A stretch of DNA of 64,000 nt from Nannochloropsis oceanica (lineage: Eukaryota; Sar; Eustigmatophyceae; Eustigmatales; Monodopsidaceae): assembly GCA_004519485.1 (NCBI GenBank), contig CP038130.1, forward strand, positions 1,178,001-1,242,000, read 5' to 3'. A program made the translations under genes and the position numbers. Numbering within the stretch: the stretch's first letter is position 1; every line of letters starts with the position of its first letter. This document shows, one piece after another, positions 31,721-42,200 of the stretch. The notes under the pieces were generated by a model, which saw only the letters and a program-made list of their open reading frames with translations, had not been told where the DNA came from and did not search any database.

Positions 31721-34490
31721 CTACAGGCGACGACCTATCCCCTCCACCCCCGTTATCGGCGTCTCATCCTCATGCCAGATGGCGAAGGCGATGAAAATGT
31801 AGCACGTGATGAGGAGGGAGCCGTGGATCCAGTTGCTGCTCCCGGCGCTAAGGGGGAAGGAGAGCAGGAAATAGGAGAAGGAAGGAGGAGAAGGGGAAAA
31901 ATTAGGGAGTGGTTCGATTCAATTTGGGGTTGAGAAGACTCCGCCGCCAGCTCCTCCCTCCCTGCTTCCCTTCCTTTTTTCCTCCTCAATGCTCTTTGCT
32001 TCAAAATCGGAAGGTTAATGGTACTTCACTCACGGCATCCATCCAAAAAAGGAGCGAACGGGCATTTCGAACTGTGAGTCATATCCCTCCCTCCCTCCTT
32101 CCCGCCTTCCCTCCTTCCCTCCCTCCCTCCTTCCCTCCCTCCCGTACCTCAACACGGGAATTGTAATTATCACACTCATAATGTAGAGGACGAGCTCGAC
32201 GGGCGTGAAGTTAAGGGTCATAGGCTTGTCCATGATCCATCCGGCAATCACCAAAAATGGGATGACGAAGACGCTAAGGGAAAGGGAGGGAGGGAGGGGG
32301 GGAGGGAGGGGAGGGAAGGGGGGGGGATTCAACAGGTGAGAGACCTGCGAGCAAGTGAATACCCTGGAAGGATGGAGGGAGGGAAGGGGAGGGAGCGAGG
32401 GAGGGCAAGCACCCACCTGATCTGCGTCGCAGAACCCACAGCGATGCCCATAGCGAGCTCCATCCTGTTCTTGTACGCCACACTGACAGCTGTCATGTGC
32501 TCGGTGGCATTCCCCACGATGGGGATGAGGATCACGCCCACAAACACCTGAGGGGGGAGGGACGGAGGGATGGACGGAGGGAGGGATGAAGGGTGAGTTT
32601 CTGTTATTAAAGGCCACGCTGACAGCTGTCATGAGCTCGGTGGCATTCCCCACGAAAATTTCATCATCCATCCATCCCTCCCTCCCTCCTCCCTACCTTG
32701 CTAATGTCATACGTCTTACATACGTCATCGATGCTCGCCACCAACAGCTCGGAGAAAACGGCCACGATGGCCGTGACCACCACCAGCCCTACCACTGCCG
32801 GCCACAGCCCCAGCTTTTCCTCCTCCTCCTCCTCCTCTTCCTCCTCCCCTCCCTCCTCCTCCTCCTTCTCCCTCCCTTCCACCTCCCCCTCCGCCCCCCC
32901 CTCCCTTCCCCCTGCCGCGCCCCCCGCCCTCGTCAGGAGGGGTTCCCCCCTGTCCGTGTCGATGAAGAGGTGCTTGTGGGTGACCATCTGGAAGAACAAC
33001 AACTGAATGTACATGGCCAGAAGGAACAAGGCCGCCGCTCGCGAGATCCGCAACTCCTCTTTTAGGGTGAGGTCGTAGGAGTGTCCGATGGGGGTGGGGA
33101 CGACCAGGGCGATGGTTGCGAGGAAGAGGAGGGCCAAGTTCGCAACGGCGGCCGTGCTGTTGAATTTCTGCGGGGGAAGGGGGGAGTGAGCGAAGGGGAG
33201 GGAGGAAGGGAGGGAGGGAGGGAGAGGGCGTGCCAGTAAGCTTCCCTTGTGGGAGGAGACAACGGGGGAGGGAGGGAGGGAGGGAGGGGCTTTTTACCTG
33301 TTCCGGGTATTTGATCCCTCCGAACAAGAAGGAACAACCGAGGACCAAGAGCAGGTTGGAGAGCACGGACCCCAGGAGGGAGGCCTGAACGACGCGAATT
33401 TCGTTGTGGACAAGGGCCTGTACCCCGATCACCATCTCTACAGCGTTGCCGAAGGAGGCGTTCATGAGCCCCCCGACTGGAGGGGAGAGAGGGAAGGAGG
33501 AAGGGGATGAGTGAAAAGGAGCTTCTGCTTATCAATGTCATCACCGTATCGAGTGTATGAATGAGTCTATATGATCCCCATCCCCTCCCTCCCTCCCTCC
33601 CTCCCTCCCTCCTCACTAGTGTCGCCCATGTAATCAGCGACCTCCTCCGTCAAATCCCCGAGCATCGAGGCCAACGGTATCAACGCCACAAAATTCAAAA
33701 AAAACACCGGCCCGGGCCCCCACTCCATGTACCGCGCCATCAGTCCCAAGGGCATGAACACAAACAGCACATTTAGATATTTGCCCAGGACCATGTTGCC
33801 CAATATCCGACACGCCTGTCCCAAGCTCTGCTTCGGCCTTACCATCCTTCCCCCTCCCCCTCCTCCTCCTCCTCCTCCTCCCCTCCGTCCTCCCTCCCCC
33901 CCTGCCCCGTTCACGATCCCACCAATCGCCGGGCTCTCTGTCCTTCCGATCCTTCCTGTGCTCCCCCCCATCCCCCCCAACTTGCCCCCCCCCGCCCCAT
34001 CGCTCTTGAAACTCGATTGCCTCGAAAAGTCCTCCCGGTCCGAGTCCGAGTACGCCAGCCCTCCCTCCTTCTCCCTCTCCTTTTCACGCATCACCAGCTC
34101 AAACGCCCCCTCCCTCGCACTCGATCCTCCACTGCTGCTGGCGCCACTGCTGCGACGGAGGGCGGCGGACGCTTCTTTCTTGATTAGTCTCCTCGCTTCC
34201 CTGCTGTGCTTGTAGGCCTAGATATGAGTGGAGGGAAGGGGGGAAAGGAGGGTAAGGTGAATGAGTAGTGCGTGAGGACAAATCAATAAAGATAGACGTC
34301 TTTCCCTCCCTCCCCGCCCCCCCTTCATTTCTTTCATCATCCCTTCTGATCGTTCGAATTTGAAAACCCCAGATCGTACCAAGTGGCTCACCCCCGCCGC
34401 GGAATGGGAACTGGAACCAGTGCCACCTCCTCCGACCCCACTGCTGCCGGAGAGGGGGAAATTGGAATCGTCCAGCGCGGGGCTAGCCAT
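31721..34490 (-). CDS. CAX: CAX-type Ca2+(cation)/H+ antiporter
   Basis: Seven exons: 34490-~34380, 34217-33617, 33476-33298, 33167-32697, 32547-32417, 32273-32148 and 31847-31721; about 581 aa. CAX proteins move Ca2+ or other divalent cations into vacuoles in exchange for protons. Two conserved repeats are present: [15 protein letters not shown] (c-1) and [20 protein letters not shown] (c-2), each with the GN-x-x-E cation site. Eleven or so membrane segments surround an acidic Glu-rich loop, as is canonical. The N-terminal ~170 residues are Gly/Ser-rich and polar, probably regulatory. The first donor is uncertain (34380 or 34392, both phase 0). The intron before the c-2 exon carries a partial copy of that exon. 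Confidence 0.92.
32601..32653 (-). repeat. Partial in-frame copy of a CAX exon within the adjacent intron
   Basis: On the minus strand these 53 bases repeat the core of the exon at 32547-32417 (VGNATE, a Leu for His, MTAVSVA, then F-N-N). By hand roughly 45 of 53 positions agree. It lies in the intron just upstream of that exon, close to the 5' splice site, without clear splice signals of its own. Confidence 0.8.
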
Positions 34491-35324
34491 GCTCGATCTG
34501 CTTGGGGCCTCGGACGTCAGGCTCTGCAGTACATTGGGGAGCGTGGTGTGGGGGGGAGTGTGGGCGGGTCCGCGTGTCTTTTAGGGTATGATGTCGAGTA
34601 AGAGAACAGGAGGCACAGATACAATCAAATCGACAAGGGTTGCTGCGAACGGCATACAAGCATTTATTAGATAGTGGGCGTGCTGCCGGCCCTATGAGGG
34701 TTGGGCTTTGTGGCGTGGTGGGGCAGTTGGTGACATTGCGACACGAGCACGTTGGCACACGGCATGCTTACCCTGGCGCTACTCGAGCGGATCTCCGCCA
34801 TGGGGACGATGAATGGAGGAGCGCCGGTATCCTCTGCGTTGTTTGTTCGAGGCGTGGACATGTGTTTTGCCGCCTGCCGACTGTAGGTCGGGCGAACGTT
34901 GGGTCAAACCCCGCGTAGAGGAAGGGTGCCTGTGTGTTGGGGAAGAAATTACCGTGAGTGAAGGCAGACGACGGCACCTGCTGCTTTTCTCTGCCAGGAC
35001 TTGCATCGCGTTCATATACCGAGCGGTGGACTGGTTCATCCATGGGGTTTTGGGGAAGCAAATGCCATGCGAAATGGGGTGCCGCCGTTGAATGCCTCAG
35101 CGAGGACCCGGGAGTCGTCTCACTCTCATCAACTCGTTCTCACTCGAACAAGCAAAGTCTTGAACCCTTAAGACAACAACTCATAACACACTCCATCCTA
35201 TGCGTACTAACCATATGACAACACAGACGTGGTGTCGGAGCCAGCCGGGCAAAAATAGGCCCCGGAACCCACGACTTCCTTTCTTCCATTCTTCACCTCC
35301 CGACCCTAGCCTCCTACAACGATC
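34491..35324. promoter_or_regulatory. Divergent region between CAX and WDR33 genes
   Basis: 834 bp holding both promoters and 5' UTRs. Mixed composition; no RNA gene or protein motif recognised. Short ORFs here overlap each other in several frames. Confidence 0.45.
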
Positions 35325-38300
35325 ATGCCTCCCGGCCCTCCTCTAAGCAGCAGCACCAACGCCTATGGCCCTGCCTCAGTCGTCTCCTCATCACTTAATG
35401 ACAGAGGCGCAGGAGCCCCCCGCGTACGTCGACCCAAGCGAAAGAAGCCATTGGATCCCACGGGGTCTATCATGCTGCAAATGGAAGGCGAGCCCTTTTG
35501 GACGGATTGGCGGGACAAGCCTGTCATTCAGGTATGGCCAGAAAGGAATGAAGAGAAATGGGCGAGGGGTAGCAAAGCCATCCTAGAGAGCAGGGACAAA
35601 TACATGGCGACGTGTCCACCGAACCAATTTGTCCATCCTCACCTCTCCGTCTCCCTCCCTCCCTCTTCCCTACCCCAAGCCCCACTCCTCCTACTTCAAG
35701 TACCTCACCCCCCCGGCCGCCAATCTGCACAATCCCATTTCCTCCCTCCCGCTCTTTCACCTTCGTTCCATCGTCATCCGCGACAAGGAGAAACAAAAAG
35801 GGCCCATCTTCGTCGCGAAGTGGGACCCCACGGGTCGGCGTCTCTTGACAGGGAGCGAGTCGGGCTATGTGGTGGTGATCCAGGGAACGCCCATCAAGAC
35901 CTGGATGGTGAGTTGGAGGGAGAGAGGGAGGGAGGGAAGGAGGGAAGGAAGGGGGTTGGACCCTTGCATTGGGCTCAGCGCGCAGGGAAACTGAAACGCT
36001 GACTCTCGCTTTCATTTCTCTGCTCCTCCTCCTCCCTCCTTCCTTCCCTTCCTCCCTCCCTTCCTCTCTTTCTCTCTAGGCGCACGATAATGCGATCAAG
36101 TGCATGCAGTGGTCAGCTAACGGCAACTTTATGCTTACCGGTGCCCGCAACGGCATCATCAAGTACGTCCCTCCATCCCTTCCTCCCTTCCTTCCTTCCT
36201 CCCTCACGCCCCCTGCCTTTCACCTCCGGTCTACTCATCCCTCCCTCCCTCCATTTTCCTCCCTCCCTCCCTTCCTTATCCCGACATAAAGATACTGGGC
36301 GCGGCTCAACAGTGTGTCGGCCTATGACCTCAAGGCGCATGATGGGGAGGTCACAGCCGTTTCCTTCGCGCCAAGCGACACCAAGTTTGTGTCGTCGAGC
36401 GATGATCAGGCAGGGAGGGAGGAAGGAAGGAAGGGAGGGAGGGAGGGAGGGTAGACGATGAACATGAGAGGATTGACTGTTTGTTCACCCTCCCTCCCTC
36501 CCTCCCTTCCTTCCTCCCTCCCTCCCTCCCTCCCTCGTGTCCATGAGAGCAGACGTTGAAGGTGTGGGATTTTGCACGGCATGAGGTGGATGTGGACTTG
36601 CAGGGGCACACCTGGTGAGGAGAAGGGAGGGAGGGAGGGAGGGAGGGAAGGAATAAGGAAATGGAACAAATGCCAACTAAAGCCCCCTCCCTCCCTCCTT
36701 CCCTCCCTCCCTCTCTCTCTTTCGTTCGTTAACTGCTATCGTCGCAGGGACATAAAATCCGCGCAATGGCACCCGCATAAAGCCCTCGTGGCCTCGTGTA
36801 GCAAGGACAGCACTGTGAAGCTCTGGGATCCCCGGGCGCCTGCCGGAGGTCGGTGTGTCAACACGCTTTACGGCCACAAGAGCCAGGTGTTTAAGGTACA
36901 CCCTCCCTCCCTCGTTCCACCCCTCCCTCCCTCCTTTTCACTGCTTAGACATGCGTCTTCATGGATTCGGTCCTGACCCTCCTTCTCATACATGCATTAC
37001 CCTCTCTATCTTCCCTCTTCCCCTCTCTCCTTCCGTCCCTCCTTTCCTTTTTCCTGCAGGTGGCGTTCAATCCCAACGGCCGCTGGCTCTTGAGTGGAGG
37101 CCAAGATGCCCTTATCAAGATGTGGGATCTGCGGATGATGGTACGCCCTCCCTCTCTCCCTCCCTCCCTCCCTCCCTCCTCCTCCGGGCTTTTTCGTGTT
37201 CGTTTCCCTTCCATCCCAAAATTGTCGACACCCCCCTCCTCATGCACCCGCCCTCCCTCCCTCCCTCCCTCCCTCCCTCCCTCCCTCCCCCTCTTGTCAC
37301 AGGCGCAAGACATGGCCACCCTGAGGGGACACAGGCGAGAGATCTCCTGCCTGGCCTGGCATCCATTCCACGAAACCCTCCTCGTGTCAGGGGATAAAGA
37401 AGGCTGTCTGTTGTACTGGCTGACGGATCTCTCCGACAGGCCGCAGGCTGAGGTCTACGGGCACGCCCGGTAAGGAGGGAGGGAGGGAGGGGGGGAGGAG
37501 ACGATCCGATCCGCAGGAGGGGAGGAGACGATCCGATCCGCTGCCAGCTCCAGTTTTGACGGTCTGAGGAATCACCTTCACTAATCCATCGCTTCCTACC
37601 CCCCGCCCTCGCCCAGAGACCGAGCCGTGTGGGACCTGGATTGGCATCCTCTCGGTCACACGCTGGCGAGTGTCGGACACGACCACATGTGCAAGTTCTG
37701 GGCACGCAGTCGGTACGCCCTCCCTCCCTCCCTCCCTCCCCCTCTTAAAGTTGGGCGGCCTGGGACTCGGATTGGCATCTTCTCGGTCACATACCTGGCC
37801 GTGCCCGAAGCCTCCCTCCCTCCCTCCCTCCCTCCCTCCCTCCCTCCCTCCCTGATTCTTTTGTATTCTGACGAGATACCCCCTGTCTGTGGCTACATTT
37901 ACTACCCTCTTTCATCTTGAACCTCCCTCCCTCCCTCCCTCCCTCCTAGTCCTGGCGACCCCCTGGCTGGGGATGCCAATGAATACGAACACGCCACCTT
38001 ATTGGGGGGAATACGTCCTCTCTTGCTGGAGGAAGGGGAGGAGGACGAGGACGAGGACGAGTCAGGGGGCGAGGAGGGGGAGGAAGAGGAGGAGGAGGAG
38101 GAGGAAGAGGAAGGGAATGGAGGAAAAAAGAGGAGGAGAAAGAAGAAGAAGCGGCGGGAGGGTGATGAGGAGGTTGTGGAGCTGCCGGGGGTGGGCGCCA
38201 CGCATGTGATGGACAAGACCGTCGGTACGTCCTTCCCTCCCTCCCTCTCTCCCTCCCTCCCTTCTTCCCTCCCTCCCTCCCTCCCTACATTTCCCTTCTG

Positions 38301-38816
38301 TCCGCCCACGTCTTGTCTCTCCCTCTCTCTCTCTCTCCCTTCCTCCCTCCCTCCCCTTTCGCAGTCGCCACCACGGGCCCCAATTCTCTTAACATCGAGT
38401 CCGTTCGCGCCAATCTCCGCGACCAAAATATCATTCCTATGCCTGCCCGACGGGGCGGGAGGGACGGAGGGTGGGAGGGAGGAGGAGAGGGAGGACGAGG
38501 TGGAGGAGGAGGGAGATTTTTCGGGGGGAGGGGGAGGGGGGAGGGAGGGAGGTACGGAGGGAGGGGGAGAGGGGAGGGGGGAGGCAGATTTGGAGGAGGG
38601 GGAGGGAGAGGGGATTTTGTCTGTCATGGATGTGGGGGTACTGGACATATAAGGAGGAACTGTCCGGCTGAGCAAGGAGAGGGGGGAGGGGGACGGGGAG
38701 GAGGGGGCTATCGGGGGAGGGGGGGCGGGAGGGGCTATGAGGGGAGGGGCGGAGGAAGAGGAGGGGGAGGAGGGGAAGGAGCAGGGATGGAGGAAGGGCA
38801 TTACGGTCCGCGGTAG
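35325..38816 (+). CDS. WDR33: WDR33/FY-like polyadenylation factor with zinc knuckle
   Basis: Eleven exons: 35325-35531, 35680-35907, 36080-36162, 36292-36409, 36553-36614, 36748-36895, 37060-37140, 37303-37469, 37617-37712, 37950-38224 and 38365-38816; 638 aa. WDR33 (plant FY, yeast Pfs2) is the CPSF subunit that reads the AAUAAA signal during pre-mRNA 3' processing. After a basic N-terminus, IQPHSSYFKYLTPP enters seven WD repeats (LKAHDGEVTAVSFAPSDTKF; LKVWDF; AQWHPHKALVASCSKDSTVK; LASVGHDHMCKFWARSRPGD). An acidic/basic linker (~430-500) and an Arg/Gly-rich tail with one CCHC knuckle (CHGCGGTGHIRRNC) follow. The knuckle is a lineage-specific addition by my recollection. Exon 4 to 5 uses a GC donor. 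Confidence 0.93.
36410..36552 (+). repeat. GC-AG intron with complementary GGGA and CCCT arms
   Basis: Intron 4 of the WDR33 gene begins GCAGGGAGG, not GT. Its 5' part is a (GGGA)n/(GGAA)n tract and its 3' part a (CCCT)n/(TTCC)n tract; they are self-complementary over about 40 bases and leave a loop of about 35. Confidence 0.8.
37492..37541 (+). repeat. Tandem duplication in a WDR33 intron
   Basis: GGGAGGAGACGATCCGATCC occurs twice, about 26 bases apart, just inside the intron after exon 8. Confidence 0.85.
37757..37800 (+). repeat. Partial in-frame copy of WDR33 exon 9 in the following intron
   Basis: The intron after the exon at 37617-37712 contains a copy of that exon's core (TGGGAC, GGATTGGCATC and TCTCGGTCACA in the same order and spacing). 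About 33 of the first 38 positions agree by hand. Confidence 0.8.
37810..37851 (+). repeat. (CCCT)n tract in intron
   Basis: A pure CTCC tetranucleotide run of about 42 bases on the coding strand, one example of the pyrimidine tracts found near the 3' end of most introns here. Confidence 0.85.
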
Positions 38817-39221
38817 GAGTGGCCTGGTTAGTGTGTGGGAAAGTGTAATGAAGAGGAAGGAGAGATCCAAATCCGTATCCATGAGGGTATCTTGGATGAA
38901 TCATGCTCATTTTTTACGTCTATTTTCCGTTATTGTGGCTTCTTCCTCCATTCTCTTTCTTTCTTTCTTTCTTTCTTTTTCTTCTTGCTCTCGTTTCCCT
39001 TCTTCTTCTTCGATTTCTGGGTCTTCCCCATCCCCTTCTCGGGGTGTATCTTTACATCACTTCGCGCATTATTGTGCCACTCCGTCATTCATTCGTTCAG
39101 TCATGGCCTCCTTTTCCCAACTACTTACTGCAACACAAAAAGCTCTCATCGGTATGTATGGCTGTCAGTCTTCCAATAAGTTCTACTATAAATGATGATG
39201 ATGATGCTGCTGCTGCTAACA
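38817..39221. other. Convergent 3' region of WDR33 and importin-11 genes
   Basis: 405 bp, T-rich with a CTTT run near 38955-38980 and an ATG/CTG triplet stretch near 39192-39240. No gene. Confidence 0.5.
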
Positions 39222-42200
39222 CTATTGCCGCTGCTGCTCAACCTGCACCCAAATCGAAGGGTGCACTGCCTGTATCGCCTGCCTTATCACTTCCTCCCCT
39301 ACCACCCTTCCCGCCCTCCCAAGGGCCTCGCCCACTGCAGCCCTCAAGGCTTCTCCCTCCCTATGCATATATACCACCTCCCCCCTCTCCACCACCATCA
39401 CCCCCACTCCAGGGTGTGGTGGGAACCCTCCTCCTCCCTCCCCCCCTCCCTCTGTCGCGTCCTCCACTAGCAGCAACTCGTCGCCGAGCCCCCCATAGAG
39501 ACGGCCGGAGTCCATTCCTTTCAGAAGACGCTCGTCTCTCCCCACCTCTGCATGAACCCCTCCACCACCTGCTGCCGTCCCTGCGGCGACAGGAGCTGCT
39601 GCAGCTGCAGCAGCTACTGCTTCTTTCGCTTCCTCCTCCAGCTGCTCCTGGCGTTCCTTGGCCTCGCCCTCCGCCTCTACTATCACGTCGACACAAATGC
39701 TCAATACTTGCTCCAACCGCTGCAGAACACCCATGACGAGAGGCCTGCGGAAATTCAAGTCCTCCAGCTCCCCTCCCTCTCTCCCTCCCTCGCCACCCCC
39801 AAGAAGAAATAGCAGGCATAGACACCAAAGCTTCCGACGACTCGAAGAGGAGCAGGCGAGGAACGAGGAGGAGGAGGAGAAAGAGAGGGAAGGGGTGGCG
39901 GGAGGTGACCCGGCAGGAACGTGGTCGAAATGTACAAGAAGGGAATCAACCACAAGTAGGACGTCCAGCCGGAGGGCGTGGAGGAGGGGAAGGAGGACAC
40001 GAGGAGCCGTCAAAAGGGCACGTGCGATTAGGGAGAGGTATTGCACTTGTATCCCCTCATCCCGTCGTCGTCCGGCCTCTCCTTCCTCCAGGCGTTTCGG
40101 GAGCTGAGAAGAGGAAGAAGGAGGAGGAGGAGGGGAGTGGAGGCCAGAGTAATCAAGGAGGAAACTTAAGATGTTCGAGTTTATGAGGGCCCGTATGCCG
40201 GCTTCGGGGAAGGCGATAAGAAAGGTCTCCATTACTCTTGTGACGTGCACCAAGCCTCGAGGGGCAACACCCTGGAGAGAGTGAGATAAGGCGTCGCAGA
40301 GAGGGGAGAAGCACAGTTGTTGCTGGGGGATGGAGGAGGAGAGAGGGGGGGAGGAAATGGAAAGGACGACAATGTAGTCTTCAAGGAGAGTCATCATGGG
40401 TTTGATGAGCTCGAAGCCGTGATGCTCCAAGAGGCGAGGCAGGCGGGGGAGGAGGGGGAGGAGGGGGAGGAGGAGGGAGGGGGAGGAGGGAGGGGAGGGG
40501 GGAAGGTAGAGAAAGGTGGTGTGCCAGAGCCTCAGGGCATCCTCAAGGAGGGCTCCAGCTTCCGGGCGGGAGGTATCGGTGGCGTCGGTGAGGAGGGGGA
40601 GGAGGAGGGAAGAGACCAGATGATGCTGCTGATGCTGCTGCTGCTGAGTTTGGCCGTTATTGCTTTCTACCGCTGCCGCGGCGGCGGCCAGGCGAGGGAG
40701 CAACCCAATGAGCACCTGCATGATGCTTATTCGCAAATCCGCCACCACCCCTCCTTCCCTCCCTCCCTCCCCATCCCCTCCCCCGCCTGAAAACGTCCAC
40801 AATCCCGGCAAGGGCCCTAGTATCACAGGCGCAAACGAGGCAACCACACCATGGTCAACCACACTTTTCAAAAGCAGGTTTATGAGTCCCAAGGCTTTCC
40901 GTTTATTTTCCATCTCGGTTGCAGTTTCAATCACTCGGTACACATGGGTGAGGTACAGCCCGAGGAAAGGAGGAAGGGTGGGGTCCCTCTTTTCGGATTC
41001 CGCGAACGTCCAATCGTGGAGCAAGGCCGAGACAGCCTCGATGGCTTGGAGGGCGGCCACCAGGTCTGTGCGTGGATTATTGGGGTCGAGCGCGCAGGAA
41101 AAGAGGTGAAAGACACCCCCCTCCCCTCCTCGAAAGCGAGCAGGGACATCGGGAGCGGCGCACGCCACAAGGTAGAGGAGGCGGCGGAGGAGGATGGGGG
41201 GAAGGGATGGTGCTACAGAGGGTGGGAGGGAGGGGGAGAGGAGGAGGATTCGCATCATAGGGATGAAACATTGGGTGTACCAGGATGGGAGGTCGAGGAA
41301 ATCTCGGAGGGAATAGGAAGCAACACCTAGCAAGAGGTAAACTGCATCCCAAAAACACACTTCTGGAGGAGGAAGGGGGGAGGAAGTCGAAGCTGAGGAT
41401 GAGGACGAGGACGACGTGACGGACAGAGAGGCAGCGTGGAGCTGACGTGGGTAGTCTGAGAGGATGGCCGCCAAATGTGGACCGAGGACATCTCTTCTCG
41501 CGTCAAACATGGCCAAGAAAAGGTGCTCGGCCGCTGCTTGCAAGTCATCGTCCGGACGTCGCTGTTCCTCCTCCAACATGAACTCCTCCGGGGCCTCCCT
41601 CCACTCCTCCATCTCCGCGTGTCTCAACCTTAACAATGACGCAAGTAACAAATTGTACAAAGCCAGTAACCGCTCTTCGGTATAAAACTCGGTTATCTCT
41701 CTCGACATCTCCCTTTGACATGGGGGCCTCTCTCCGTCCGCGGCGAACGAAATCGAACGCGGCGACCCCCTTTTACTACTCGTGCCACAGTTCTGGCCAT
41801 TGGAGGGACTGGTGGAGGAAGAGGGAGGGAAGGAAGGATTGTGAGAGGCATGCTCCGAATGTTGGTAGTCAGGACAAGTGAGGCAGTTCCCTAGAAAGGC
41901 ACACGCGTTAAGGTAGAATTTTCTGCAGGGATCAGCGGGATCGGGGTCCCAAAGCATGGCTTCCATGACCGCTGCAGGGGCAGGTGAAGACAAGGTGGAG
42001 AAAGCGAAGGATGATGAGCAGAAGGAGGAGGAAGAGGTGGAGGAAGAGACGCCAGTGATACTGCAGATCTCGTCATAAAAGAAGTGGAGGAAGAGGGGAA
42101 GCGCCCCACCGCGCAGTACAAGGGGAGAGCGACTTTGCGTCTCGACAATTAATGCACTCAGATTCTTGGTGACTTTGGCCAGTTGATGGAGGACAGGGGG

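Noticed and set aside
32041-32080. A possible extra CAX exon between AG and GTGAGT signals
   Set aside because: Including it breaks the reading frame into the last exon. Direct joining of 32148 to 31847 gives the family sequence [11 protein letters not shown].
34376-34490. The full minus-strand ORF continuing past 34380 as the first CAX exon
   Set aside because: Reading on gives a Lys/Gly/Arg run without a donor; a GT donor at 34379 or 34391 joins in phase to the next exon.
34880-34925. A tRNA-like T-arm (GGGTCAAACCCC)
   Set aside because: The flanking bases do not form a five-pair stem and no acceptor, D or anticodon arms could be placed.
36900-37310. A CRISPR-like or satellite array from the CCCTCCC repeats
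   Set aside because: There are no constant repeats with unique spacers; these are tetranucleotide microsatellite tracts inside introns.
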